DNA of 36,555 bases. It comes from CAYURR01 sp964446745. GTDB taxonomy: Bacteria > Bacillota > Clostridia > Lachnospirales > WQUN01. This document shows positions 7,701-16,471 of this stretch, piece after piece. Each line of letters begins with the position of its first letter. The stretch's first letter is position 1. The translations under genes and the position numbers were made by a program. Location of the stretch: contig CAYURR010000007.1 of assembly GCA_964446745.1 (NCBI GenBank), forward strand, positions 1 through 36,555, read 5' to 3'. A model generated the notes under the pieces. It was not told the origin of the DNA. It saw only the letters and a list, made by a program, of their open reading frames with translations, and ran no database searches.

Positions 7701-8573
7701 ATGGATGAAATAACAAGTAACTATAATGCGCGAAACAAATATATACATTATATAGTTCCGAATAATAAAGTTGATATGGGGCTTATACAATTAGGATATC
7801 ATAAATGCTATCCGGGATATGGATATGGTCCGTTAATACGGGATCATTATCTTTTGCACTTTGTAAAAAAGGGTAGCGGGATATTTCAATTGGGAAACAA
7901 GACCTACAAGATAGTCGAGGGTGAGTGTTTTATGATATTCCCGCATCAGATCGCATATTACGAAAGCAGCGTAGACAACCCATGGGAGTATTATTGGATA
8001 GGATACACAGGCTTTAATGCGGGTACATATACAGAGAATGCGGGTTTTAGTTACAACCACGAGATACGTAAGATAATAAACGAAAATGAAATATTTAATG
8101 AATTTGATGAAATACTCGCGCAAGGGTTTTCGACCAGAAACAATCTGTTATATAAAAGCCTTTTGTTTTTAATCATGCATCACCTGACGATAACCTCGGG
8201 GGAAACCAAGGAAGATAATAGATTGCTTCATAAATCAACTACAAAATACGCGCATGACGAATATGTAGAATTAATAATAAAGATTATCGGTACGAGCTTT
8301 AAAGAAAAAATAAGCATAGAAAAAATTGCGGATAAATTATCTGTTGATCGAAGCTACCTAAGCAATTTATTTAAAAAGGAAACGGACCAATCTATAAAAC
8401 AATATCTGTTAACCTACCGCATAAACAAAGCTATGTCTAAGATGCTTGACAAGAATAAGAGCATTTCGGAGATTGCCACAGAGACTGGTTTTACGGATCC
8501 GTTATATTTTTCTAGGTTATTTAAACAGCATGTAGGATATTCGCCGAGCGAGTATCGCAAAAACATATTGTGA
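7701..8573 (+). CDS. AraC-family transcriptional regulator with cupin sensor
   Basis: 290 aa. Residues about 20-110 form the AraC-type cupin domain (HFVKKGSGIFQLGNKTYKI ... FPHQIAYYE ... YYWIGYTG), which normally binds a sugar. Residues about 195-290 hold two helix-turn-helix units (ISIEKIADKLSVDRSYLSNL and ISEIATETGFTDPLYFSRLF) and the closing GYSPSEYRK. An AAGGAGG site at 7684-7690 precedes the ATG. It lies directly upstream of the solute-binding protein and permeases, so it probably activates that operon when the imported sugar is present. A direct-repeat site that fits such an activator lies at 8586-8616. Confidence 0.92.
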   Translation: MDEITSNYNARNKYIHYIVPNNKVDMGLIQLGYHKCYPGYGYGPLIRDHYLLHFVKKGSGIFQLGNKTYKIVEGECFMIFPHQIAYYESSVDNPWEYYWIGYTGFNAGTYTENAGFSYNHEIRKIINENEIFNEFDEILAQGFSTRNNLLYKSLLFLIMHHLTITSGETKEDNRLLHKSTTKYAHDEYVELIIKIIGTSFKEKISIEKIADKLSVDRSYLSNLFKKETDQSIKQYLLTYRINKAMSKMLDKNKSISEIATETGFTDPLYFSRLFKQHVGYSPSEYRKNIL

Positions 8574-8585
8574 ATCAATACACAC

Positions 8586-8616
8586 ATTTGTCCATATGTA
8601 TTTGTTATTTATCCAT
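8586..8616 (+). promoter_or_regulatory. Candidate AraC-type operator, 21-bp-spaced direct repeat
   Basis: ATTTGTCCAT (8586-8595) and ATTTATCCAT (8607-8616) match at 9 of 10 bases and begin exactly 21 bp apart, two helical turns, as in araI half-sites. The second half-site touches the -35 box, the arrangement used by AraC for class II activation. Confidence 0.55.
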
Positions 8617-8644
8617 TGTAGAAAGAATAAATCGCATGTATATT
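8616..8644 (+). promoter_or_regulatory. Promoter of the solute-binding protein operon
   Basis: TTGTAG (8616-8621), a 17-bp spacer and TATATT (8639-8644) lie 38 bp before the ATG at 8682. The imperfect -35 suits an activator-dependent promoter. The gene has an AAGGGGGATG ribosome binding site. Confidence 0.5.
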
Positions 8645-8681
8645 TGTAGTCAGTAACAAAACTTTCGAAGGGGGATGTAAG

Positions 8682-10454
8682 ATGAAAAAGAAGATTGTAT
8701 TATCAGCGATTTTGGTTTTGTCCATGTTGACGAGTATGATGTCTGGATGTTCAAGCAAAAATGAACAACCGGCAAACAGCAATGCAACAACCACCGCACC
8801 TGCCGCAAATGAGACTAAAACCGATAGCACATCGGAAACCTCAAACACTACAAGTGATTCCGCTGCAGATGTACCGGAAGCTGGAAAGGTAAACGAATTC
8901 GGATGGGAAATACCGGCCGAGACCATAGTAATAAACGCATTTGACGCGAGCGGCAATTATGCGCCGACCGAAGCCGAGAAACAGGGTATTGTCAATGTAG
9001 GGGCATACATGAAGGAGAAATTCAACGTTGAGTTCAATGTTGCAAGGACAGCCGGAGATGGTGAAGAGGAAGTCAATCTTCGGATGGCATCCGGTGATTA
9101 TCCCGATGTAATGTATAATCTGACCTACAATACCACACAACGTTTAATAAACTTGGGCAAGGCTGTAGAGCTCACCCCATATATGGATAGTGCCCTTTCT
9201 AATGTTAAAAGATCCATGGGTGACATGTATCCGTTGTTTTTAAACAACGAGGGTAAGCTGTTCTACGTACCGATAGGGATGGGCGCACTGTATGAGCTGC
9301 CTGACTACTCCGCACATATCAGATATGATGAGTGGATGGCAATAGGCTCCCCGGAAATCAAAACACCCGATGACTATTACAACGCATTAAAGGCTGTATT
9401 GGAAAAATTCCCGACAACACCAAACGGGGAGTCGAGATATGCGATGTCATTATATGACCAGGGTGATCCCGAAAACTTTGCCGGATATTGGGGTTTAAAG
9501 CGCGGATATAAAATAGAAAGCGACGACAGCTTTTCTTACTGGGCTTTCACTGAAGAAGGCAAAAATATGTCCAAGTTTTTCCAACGCTTCTACATCGACG
9601 GCACAATGGATCCGGATGCATTTATCAACAAGTTTGATGAATGGAAAGCAAAATTTTCAGCCGAAAGAGTTGCAGGAGCGATAGGCGGATGGTGGATTGG
9701 ATACAATGCGGGTCATGAGGTATGGAAATCCACTGATCCGAACTGGACAGAGGAAAAGCGTACGGTACAGATAGCGTTCAAGGCACCGGAAGCCGAAGCC
9801 GCAAACCTGACGGGTAAAAATGAATACGGCGGCAGAAATACAATAATCACAGACAAGGCAAAGAATATTGATGCAATATTAAAATTCATTGACTGGGAAT
9901 CGACCGAGCTGGGCATGGCCTTAACAGCATGGGGACTGCCGAACGGAACACCTACAGACGACCCGAATGTACAAGTCAAGGCATGGAATATAGACGAAAG
10001 CGGCAAATGGGCAATAGATCCCGAAGCCAAGACGGCGTTGATCAACGAGACATGGGATTACAACAGGGAAGGATATATGATGGGTATACCGATCATGTTC
10101 CAGAATGTTTCTCGTTGGGCTGATGGCATTCATTGTATATGGTATAACCAAATGTGGTATGACGAAAACAAATGGAAAACCATTATGATGAAAAACATGG
10201 AGGGAACCATATATAACGCATCAACGATGATCTTGAGGGATAAGAGCGAAGAGATTATCCTGATCGAGCAAGCGATAAAGGATGCAAGAAAGATGTATTG
10301 GCCGCTTGTAGTCCAGACAAAGACACCCGAAGAGTTTGAAAACGCATGGAAAGTGCTCCAGGATGCGCTGAAGGCTGCAGGTATCGATCAGTACTGCGCG
10401 ACCATGTCTGAAAACTATAAGAATAACCTTGCAAAAGTAAATAAAGCGAACTAA
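8682..10454 (+). CDS. Extracellular sugar-binding lipoprotein of an ABC importer (LipO type)
   Basis: 590 aa. The N-terminus is a lipoprotein signal: KKK, a hydrophobic stretch, and lipobox MSGC with Cys23 as the lipidated residue. A low-complexity Ser/Thr/Asn/Ala linker follows (about 24-65), then a large family-1 type binding domain with features such as NLRMASGDYPDVMYN and many exposed Trp residues that could stack on sugars (GGWWIGYN). The length fits the large LipO/YtcQ class that pairs with LplB/YtcP permeases. It lies on the outer face of the membrane. It is followed by a weak terminator and then the two permeases. The ligand is presumably an oligosaccharide cleaved by the downstream glycosidases. 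Confidence 0.93.
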   Translation: MKKKIVLSAILVLSMLTSMMSGCSSKNEQPANSNATTTAPAANETKTDSTSETSNTTSDSAADVPEAGKVNEFGWEIPAETIVINAFDASGNYAPTEAEKQGIVNVGAYMKEKFNVEFNVARTAGDGEEEVNLRMASGDYPDVMYNLTYNTTQRLINLGKAVELTPYMDSALSNVKRSMGDMYPLFLNNEGKLFYVPIGMGALYELPDYSAHIRYDEWMAIGSPEIKTPDDYYNALKAVLEKFPTTPNGESRYAMSLYDQGDPENFAGYWGLKRGYKIESDDSFSYWAFTEEGKNMSKFFQRFYIDGTMDPDAFINKFDEWKAKFSAERVAGAIGGWWIGYNAGHEVWKSTDPNWTEEKRTVQIAFKAPEAEAANLTGKNEYGGRNTIITDKAKNIDAILKFIDWESTELGMALTAWGLPNGTPTDDPNVQVKAWNIDESGKWAIDPEAKTALINETWDYNREGYMMGIPIMFQNVSRWADGIHCIWYNQMWYDENKWKTIMMKNMEGTIYNASTMILRDKSEEIILIEQAIKDARKMYWPLVVQTKTPEEFENAWKVLQDALKAAGIDQYCATMSENYKNNLAKVNKAN

Positions 10455-10466
10455 AACTGTTCCAAT

Positions 10467-10521
10467 AGGGAGACATAACAACTGTAAATAATTTGTTTGC
10501 ATGTTTTGTTTCCCTTTTTTT
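10467..10521 (+). terminator. Intra-operon terminator/attenuator after the binding-protein gene
   Basis: AGGGAGAC (10467-10474) pairs with GTTTCCCT (10508-10515, one G-U), followed by seven T. It lies between the binding-protein gene and the first permease. Partial termination here would explain excess binding protein over permease, a common arrangement. Confidence 0.6.
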
Positions 10522-10542
10522 GCCCGAAAAGGAGGATAGCTA

Positions 10543-11463
10543 ATGTCAAAAAAACTAACACCCTTATTTCAAAACTTTAGGAAACAACGAGAGTTATGGT
10601 TATTATGCATACCCATAATTATATGGGTGGGCGTGTTCGCATATTACCCCATGTATGGGTTGGGCATGGCATTTGTAAACTACATACCCGGAAGAGAGAT
10701 ATTTGAAAGTGATTTTGTAGGCCTAAAGCATTTCATAACATTTTTAAAGAACCCTATTATATTTACATTACTAAGAAATACCCTTGCAATGAGCCTTCTG
10801 GGTATTACGATCGGTTTTGCTGTGCCTATAATATTTGCTCTACTGGTAAATGAGATCTCCAATACCAAAGGCAAGAAATTTATTCAAACGGCATCATATT
10901 TGCCACATTTTATATCATGGGTAGTGGCGGGCAGTATCATTTATATGATGTTATCAAACGAGGGTATAATTAATGAGCTGCTTGTAAGATTTGGCTTAAT
11001 CAATCAAGCCATACCGTTTTTGTCTACCGGTAAATATTATTGGACAATATATACATTATCAAATATTTGGAAGAGTATAGGTTGGTCATCGATTATATAC
11101 CTATCGGCCATAGCCGGTGTAGATCATGAACTGTATGAGGCTGCGGCTACAGACGGATTGGGTAGGCTTGGTATGGTGTTGCATATTACCATACCGTCCA
11201 TTTTGCCAACCATAGCAGTACTGTGGATATTGGGTATCGGGGGTATATTGAACGCTGGTTTTGATCAGCATCTTATTTTAGGTAATCCGCTTACACAGCA
11301 GTATTGGGATGTTATTGACACCTATGCGTACAGATATGGGGTACAACAAGGACAGTATTCGGTCGGTACGGCGGTGAGCATGATGAAATCTGTTATTGGA
11401 TTTACGTTAGTGTTCATAGTCAACCGGATTTCTAAAAAGGCTTTTGAGGTATCTATCTTTTGA
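10543..11463 (+). CDS. ABC sugar transporter permease, LplB type
   Basis: 306 aa with six predicted TM helices. The first is preceded by the cytoplasmic QRELWLLCIPI segment and followed by YYPMYGLGMAFVNY, the usual LplB opening. The conserved VGLKHFITFL, the EAA loop (YEAAATDGLGRLGMVL...IPS) and the FDQHLILGNPLT segment are present. AAGGAGG precedes the ATG. It forms a heterodimer with the next gene and works with the upstream lipoprotein. Confidence 0.95.
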   Translation: MSKKLTPLFQNFRKQRELWLLCIPIIIWVGVFAYYPMYGLGMAFVNYIPGREIFESDFVGLKHFITFLKNPIIFTLLRNTLAMSLLGITIGFAVPIIFALLVNEISNTKGKKFIQTASYLPHFISWVVAGSIIYMMLSNEGIINELLVRFGLINQAIPFLSTGKYYWTIYTLSNIWKSIGWSSIIYLSAIAGVDHELYEAAATDGLGRLGMVLHITIPSILPTIAVLWILGIGGILNAGFDQHLILGNPLTQQYWDVIDTYAYRYGVQQGQYSVGTAVSMMKSVIGFTLVFIVNRISKKAFEVSIF

Positions 11464-11492
11464 TATCGGCCGACCAGAAAGGAGTATAACGC

Positions 11493-12392
11493 ATGAGCAG
11501 ACCGTTTTATGTTAAACAAACAGTGTCCGGTAGGGTGTTTGATATATGCAATGTCATATTTATGGTGTTCTTTACAACTATTATGATATATCCGTTTCTA
11601 AATATATTGGCGATATCATTTAACGACGGATTGGATGCTGTACGTGGCGGTATATATTTATGGCCTCGCAAGTTTACTACTACAAATTTTGAATATGTAC
11701 TAAAAAATAAAGATTTAATTAGGGGTTCGTATGTATCGGTCGCGCGTACTGTGGTAGGCACTGTTACAGGTGTTTTTTGTAGTGCGTTATTGGGATACAT
11801 AGTCAGCTGCAAAACCTTTGCGGGACGTAAATTTATGCGTATTTTGTTCATTATAACAATGTACTTCAGCGGGGGACTTATTCCTACATATTTGTTGATG
11901 ATCAAACTGGGCTTTATGAACACATTTTCGGTTTATTGGGTTCCGTCGTTGTTCAGCGCCTACTATATGTTGTTGACATCCTCTTATATACAAAACCTTC
12001 CGGATTCATTATTTGAGTCGGCACGCATTGACGGTGCAAGTGAATTAACTATTTTCGTAAAATTGGTAATACCTCTATGTATACCAATGCTTGCGTGTAT
12101 CGCCATATATATCGGCGTGGCTCAGTGGAATTCGTGGTTTGATGTAAACCTCTACAGCAAAAACGGCAACTGGGATAACCTGCAGATCCACCTCTATCGT
12201 CTGCTTAATCAGGCTACCGCGTTGTCAAAGATCACAGAGCAGCAGCAGTTATCCGAAAAGATGCGCGCATTACAACCGGTGACTGTACGTGCCGCCATAA
12301 CGGTCGTCGTGACCACCCCGATTATCATTATCTATCCGTTCTTTCAACGCTATTTTATATCCGGCATAACGATAGGTGCTGTTAAGGGTTAA
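11493..12392 (+). CDS. ABC sugar transporter permease, LplC/YtcP type
   Basis: 299 aa membrane protein. The N-terminal GRVFDICNVIFMVF helix, the MYFSGGLIPTYLL segment, the EAA loop (FESARIDGASELTIFV...IPLC), WNSWFDVNLY and the C-terminal YFISGITIGAVKG are all classic for the family. An AAGGAG site precedes the ATG. It ends 17 bp before the first glycosidase gene, which has its own AAGGAGG, so transport and hydrolysis are one transcription unit. Confidence 0.95.
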   Translation: MSRPFYVKQTVSGRVFDICNVIFMVFFTTIMIYPFLNILAISFNDGLDAVRGGIYLWPRKFTTTNFEYVLKNKDLIRGSYVSVARTVVGTVTGVFCSALLGYIVSCKTFAGRKFMRILFIITMYFSGGLIPTYLLMIKLGFMNTFSVYWVPSLFSAYYMLLTSSYIQNLPDSLFESARIDGASELTIFVKLVIPLCIPMLACIAIYIGVAQWNSWFDVNLYSKNGNWDNLQIHLYRLLNQATALSKITEQQQLSEKMRALQPVTVRAAITVVVTTPIIIIYPFFQRYFISGITIGAVKG

Positions 12393-12409
12393 TATTTAAG
12401 GAGGTAATC

Positions 12410-14359
12410 ATGATATTAGAAAATGACTTTTTAAAAGTCGAATTGGGGAGCATAGGTTTTCCTAAACTATATACATATAAACCCGCCGAGCAGAGCCTAT
12501 GCGGATACAGTGATGACGATAAAATAGGGATAAATCAAGAGCAGTTTGAATTATCATCGTTTATCGTTTTACAAAGCGGTAATGTATATACAGTATCCCA
12601 TCCATCGGGCTATAGCTTTTCTGTGACGGTCAATTTAAACAATTCTTGTATAGAATATAAGATTGAACAAGCAAAAGACAGTAAGGACATAACTACAATC
12701 GATCTGAACCGTTTCACATTGCTTAACTTCGATGAGAGTTATCATTACGCGAGGGACTATTTCATTCGAAATCAATGGTTTGCGGAAATGGGCAGGGGAT
12801 TGTCCGGCGCGCGTTATGAGGTTGGTGAGGTTATCGCTGCCTTTCCTGACAGTCAGGGTAGTGTCAGCGTCCACGCTTGCGGGTTCAAGGAAGATATGTG
12901 CGCTTATGTAACTACGGATTACGCGGTGATGCCGCTATACACAAGGCATGCGCCGCATTCGTCGCTTGCCTACAGAAGTAAGTCTTTTTTATTGGGTATC
13001 AACCGCTGTGTCCTCAGGATAAATAATAAGCCGATAAAACCCTTTACATTCAAGATCGCCTTTACCGGGGATATAAACGGAGACGGTATCGCCAATGACT
13101 GCGACTATCAATTGGCCTTACGTGAAGAATTGCCAAAGCCTAACCCGATATATAAGGATGCGTCGTGGTATAAAATCATGTGTGCCGCAAACGGTGCCGT
13201 GACCACTACGTTTACGGATGCTTTGGATATAATAAAGGCCATACATAAAATGACAAATGGGCGTAAGCAGATTGTTTATTTGGTAGGATGGCAATATACG
13301 GGACATGACAGCGGTTACCCTTCATTCGACAAGGTAAATGAGCAATTAGGCAGTGTTGATGAATTGATTGCGATCATTAAAGAGGCGAAGGAAAAATATA
13401 ACTGTGCGTTAAGCTTGCATATAAATGTCGATGATGCATATACGGATAATCCCGGATACGATGAGAGCTTGATCAGCTGTGATGTCAACGGAAAGCCTAT
13501 GACATGGGAAAGGTTTTACGATAAGCAGGCTTATCATATAAACCACACCAAGGACGTAGAAAGCGGATCGATTTTCAAGCGCTTAGATGCACTGTTAAAT
13601 CTATTGCCCATTGACGAAAGTATTCATATCGATGCGTTTCGTAATACGAATTACAGCTGGGAAAGTGATCGTTTTATCGGGCCGGACGAGGAACTCTATT
13701 GTGGTATGCTGCCTATCATCAAGTATTTGTCAGATAGAAATATCGATGTTACAACAGAGGCGTTAAACGGCATGGTAGTAGAACCATCAGCTGTTTTCAG
13801 CGGGTTGTGGCACAATTTTAGACATCTGCCTGTTTTGTATCACAACATCATCTACGGGGGAGCGCGCGGATACAATCCCATATCGGTAATCATCGGTTCT
13901 GCGCTTAATGATGACTATACCCGCGATAAGCTGCACGCAACAAACGATATATTGGAGCAGATCGCGATGCATCACCTGCTTTACAAATATCTGCTGACAT
14001 TAAATATGGTCAACTACACCACGAATGGACTGTCTGCGACCGTGTGGTATGACAATGGTACTGTAGGTTACGCGTCCGAATATCCGCAGGTTGTGGAGCT
14101 TGTATGTGACGGCACTGTAATAGCGGATAATCAAACCCGTTTCATCCCTCTTGATGACGGTATATATGTATACTCAACCACCGGTGGTATGTTAAAACGG
14201 AGGCTGCCGGAGGGGTATCGCAATGCCAAGCTTGACCTGTGTGTACAATACGGCAAGCAAGAGATACTCAGCTCGTTTGTAAACGGCGACAGTATTTATA
14301 TTGATATGCCTAAAGAGACATTAATCAGAATAACTAAAACCGGACATAAGGATAGGTGA
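12410..14359 (+). CDS. Cytoplasmic GH101/GH129-like alpha-N-acetylgalactosaminidase candidate
   Basis: 649 aa without signal peptide. The core resembles GH101 endo-alpha-N-acetylgalactosaminidases: VGWQYTGHDSGYPS, then LSLHINVDDAYTD, then QAYHINHTKD, then SIHIDAFRN and DVTTEALNG. By alignment of these motifs Asp408 is the expected nucleophile and Glu450 the acid/base. Their spacing (42) is nearer to that recalled for the intracellular bifidobacterial GH129 enzymes (43) than for GH101 (32), and the modest length and lack of export signal also fit GH129. An EF-hand-like calcium loop occurs at 221-232 (DINGDGIANDCD). It follows the permeases directly, so it likely acts on imported alpha-GalNAc-containing glycans. 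Specificity remains inference. Confidence 0.72.
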   Translation: MILENDFLKVELGSIGFPKLYTYKPAEQSLCGYSDDDKIGINQEQFELSSFIVLQSGNVYTVSHPSGYSFSVTVNLNNSCIEYKIEQAKDSKDITTIDLNRFTLLNFDESYHYARDYFIRNQWFAEMGRGLSGARYEVGEVIAAFPDSQGSVSVHACGFKEDMCAYVTTDYAVMPLYTRHAPHSSLAYRSKSFLLGINRCVLRINNKPIKPFTFKIAFTGDINGDGIANDCDYQLALREELPKPNPIYKDASWYKIMCAANGAVTTTFTDALDIIKAIHKMTNGRKQIVYLVGWQYTGHDSGYPSFDKVNEQLGSVDELIAIIKEAKEKYNCALSLHINVDDAYTDNPGYDESLISCDVNGKPMTWERFYDKQAYHINHTKDVESGSIFKRLDALLNLLPIDESIHIDAFRNTNYSWESDRFIGPDEELYCGMLPIIKYLSDRNIDVTTEALNGMVVEPSAVFSGLWHNFRHLPVLYHNIIYGGARGYNPISVIIGSALNDDYTRDKLHATNDILEQIAMHHLLYKYLLTLNMVNYTTNGLSATVWYDNGTVGYASEYPQVVELVCDGTVIADNQTRFIPLDDGIYVYSTTGGMLKRRLPEGYRNAKLDLCVQYGKQEILSSFVNGDSIYIDMPKETLIRITKTGHKDR

Positions 14360-14365
14360 TGAGAC

Positions 14366-16435
14366 TTGATAAATACTAAGATATGTCAATTGATGCTTGA
14401 TTACGATAAAGAGAATTTCACATTTAGGTATTCATATTTAGGTAAGTCCTATCTTTATATTACATTTGATAATCCCGGTGAGGTTTACTACAAGCGAGGA
14501 TCGGATCACGACATTCAAACGATGCCTCCTATACAACAATTGGTTTTTTCGGCTGAAAAATCATGTAAAGCGACAATGACTTTTTATTTAAACGATGCCA
14601 TTGTATTAAAGCCAAATCGCGCAACCAAAAATCAAGCAATATTGTCCCAGCACGGCAAGCCGTTGATTTATGGGGTAAACGGGCTATATGATTTAGTTGA
14701 TGACACATATATTACATGGCATGGGATCAAATGGAATTATTTATCAAAATCTATACAGCGTGTTGAAGATAGCGATGTCGTCAATATATCCGTAGACATC
14801 AATGTAGGCGACACATTGGTGATCAATGTGCTGCAGTGCTATTATCAATTGCATCTGGGATATACAAACCACAGACCGTTAGAAAGACGTTTTGATAACA
14901 GAACCATCTGTGGTTGGTGCTCATGGGAGGCTTATCTCAGGAACATTAAACAGGATGATGTCTGTGAAACCGTAGAATTTCTAAAAGGCAAGCTTAGAGA
15001 TTACGGGCTTGAATACATACAGATCGACGACGGCTACCAATCCACTCTAATGCCACCCGAAAACGCATCCCTATATGACGGATGGACCCTCACCAATGAA
15101 AAATTCCCAGACGGCCACGAAGGGATAATAAAGACAATACAGGACGCGGGCTTTAAGCCCGGCATATGGACAAATTCCGCTATCTCAAACAGGGATTACG
15201 CAGCCCTTAGCAGCTCGTTCTTTAAGGACAGTAGCGGCGAGCCCCTTAAAGTGGCGTGGCTCGGATATGTAATGACATGCGATGATGAAATTTTAAATGA
15301 GGTCCATGCCATTTTTAAAATGCTTCGCGAAATGGGATATGAGTATTTCAAGATAGATGCTATACGACATTTGATTTATGACGGCTTGCAAACTGCGGTC
15401 AGAGAGGGTTATATCTCAAGTGAAGAAGCACACAGCCGCTTTAGAGCCTACATAAAAACTATCCGTGATGCTATCGGTGATGACAGCTACCTGCTTTCGT
15501 GTTGGGGTGTGTTGACGGAATCTGTCGGATTGGCCGATGCACTGCGCTTTGCGACCGATGCCGGTGCGAGCAACGCTTCGTTGTACATGATGCTGTACGA
15601 ATCTGCGCGTTGGCATCATACCCACGGCATCCTCTATAAAAATGATCCGGACCACCTCTGCCTTAGAGCCGGTTATGACTTTACCAAGACTGTAACCTCT
15701 GTCACATCATTAAACGGATACGTCTATATGATAAGCGACAATGTCTCCGAATATAACGATGATCTGGTAGACATTGTAAAGGTTACAATACCTCCCATTG
15801 ATGCCGTGACAGCCGAGACCGGTCCGGTCGATTTAACTGTCGCCAGCAATTATTATAAAAACTTTAAGGCCCCGTTTGATAGCAATGCATTTTCGCCCGG
15901 ATCATTGTGGGTTACGCATTTTTCACAGACCGATAGGCATTGGGCTGTTGTTAATGCTATTCTATTGGGCGAGGAAAGTGATGATAAAACAAGTATCACT
16001 ATCAACTTGGAAAATCTCGGCCTAAACCCCGATAAGACTTATATTGGATTTGATTTTTGGAGTCAAAGGCCACTGGGTAAAATAGATAAACAATTAACTA
16101 TCAATAATCAAAAAGAGACTCAAAACTCGGTAATTGCGTTAAATGAATTAACAGGGGAGCTGCAATTAATAGCTTCGTCACGCCATGTCAGTATGGATGT
16201 GATCAGTGTTACGGATGTTATAAAGTCCGAAAAGGGCCTAACGATGAGGCTTAAGGGTATTAAAGGCGATACGGTTGATTATTGGTTCGCCATTCCCGAT
16301 GATGTATCAAGCAACGCTATAGCGGTGGATAATTCAACCGGCGCAGGTGTAACGATCACTAATATAGACGGTTTTGCAAAGCTAAGTTATACATTTAATA
16401 GTGAAACAGCGGATTTACATGTTTATATAATGTAA
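14366..16435 (+). CDS. GH36-type alpha-galactosidase / alpha-N-acetylgalactosaminidase
   Basis: 689 aa clan GH-D enzyme without signal peptide. CGWCSWEAY opens the barrel, IQIDDGYQ gives Asp221-Asp222, YFKIDAIRH gives Asp331 as expected nucleophile, and RFATDAG gives Asp398 as candidate acid/base; the spacing (67) resembles the 60 of Thermotoga GH36. A beta-sandwich domain precedes and another follows the barrel. The start is a TTG at 14366, 6 bp after the previous stop, with GGTGATGAG upstream; an ATG at 14393 is a possible alternative. Its place between a GH129-like and a GH4 alpha-galactosidase-type gene supports action on alpha-Gal or alpha-GalNAc ends. Confidence 0.85.
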   Translation: MINTKICQLMLDYDKENFTFRYSYLGKSYLYITFDNPGEVYYKRGSDHDIQTMPPIQQLVFSAEKSCKATMTFYLNDAIVLKPNRATKNQAILSQHGKPLIYGVNGLYDLVDDTYITWHGIKWNYLSKSIQRVEDSDVVNISVDINVGDTLVINVLQCYYQLHLGYTNHRPLERRFDNRTICGWCSWEAYLRNIKQDDVCETVEFLKGKLRDYGLEYIQIDDGYQSTLMPPENASLYDGWTLTNEKFPDGHEGIIKTIQDAGFKPGIWTNSAISNRDYAALSSSFFKDSSGEPLKVAWLGYVMTCDDEILNEVHAIFKMLREMGYEYFKIDAIRHLIYDGLQTAVREGYISSEEAHSRFRAYIKTIRDAIGDDSYLLSCWGVLTESVGLADALRFATDAGASNASLYMMLYESARWHHTHGILYKNDPDHLCLRAGYDFTKTVTSVTSLNGYVYMISDNVSEYNDDLVDIVKVTIPPIDAVTAETGPVDLTVASNYYKNFKAPFDSNAFSPGSLWVTHFSQTDRHWAVVNAILLGEESDDKTSITINLENLGLNPDKTYIGFDFWSQRPLGKIDKQLTINNQKETQNSVIALNELTGELQLIASSRHVSMDVISVTDVIKSEKGLTMRLKGIKGDTVDYWFAIPDDVSSNAIAVDNSTGAGVTITNIDGFAKLSYTFNSETADLHVYIM

Positions 16436-16471
16436 ACCGAATTATATATAGACTAAAGGAGCTAATAGGTT

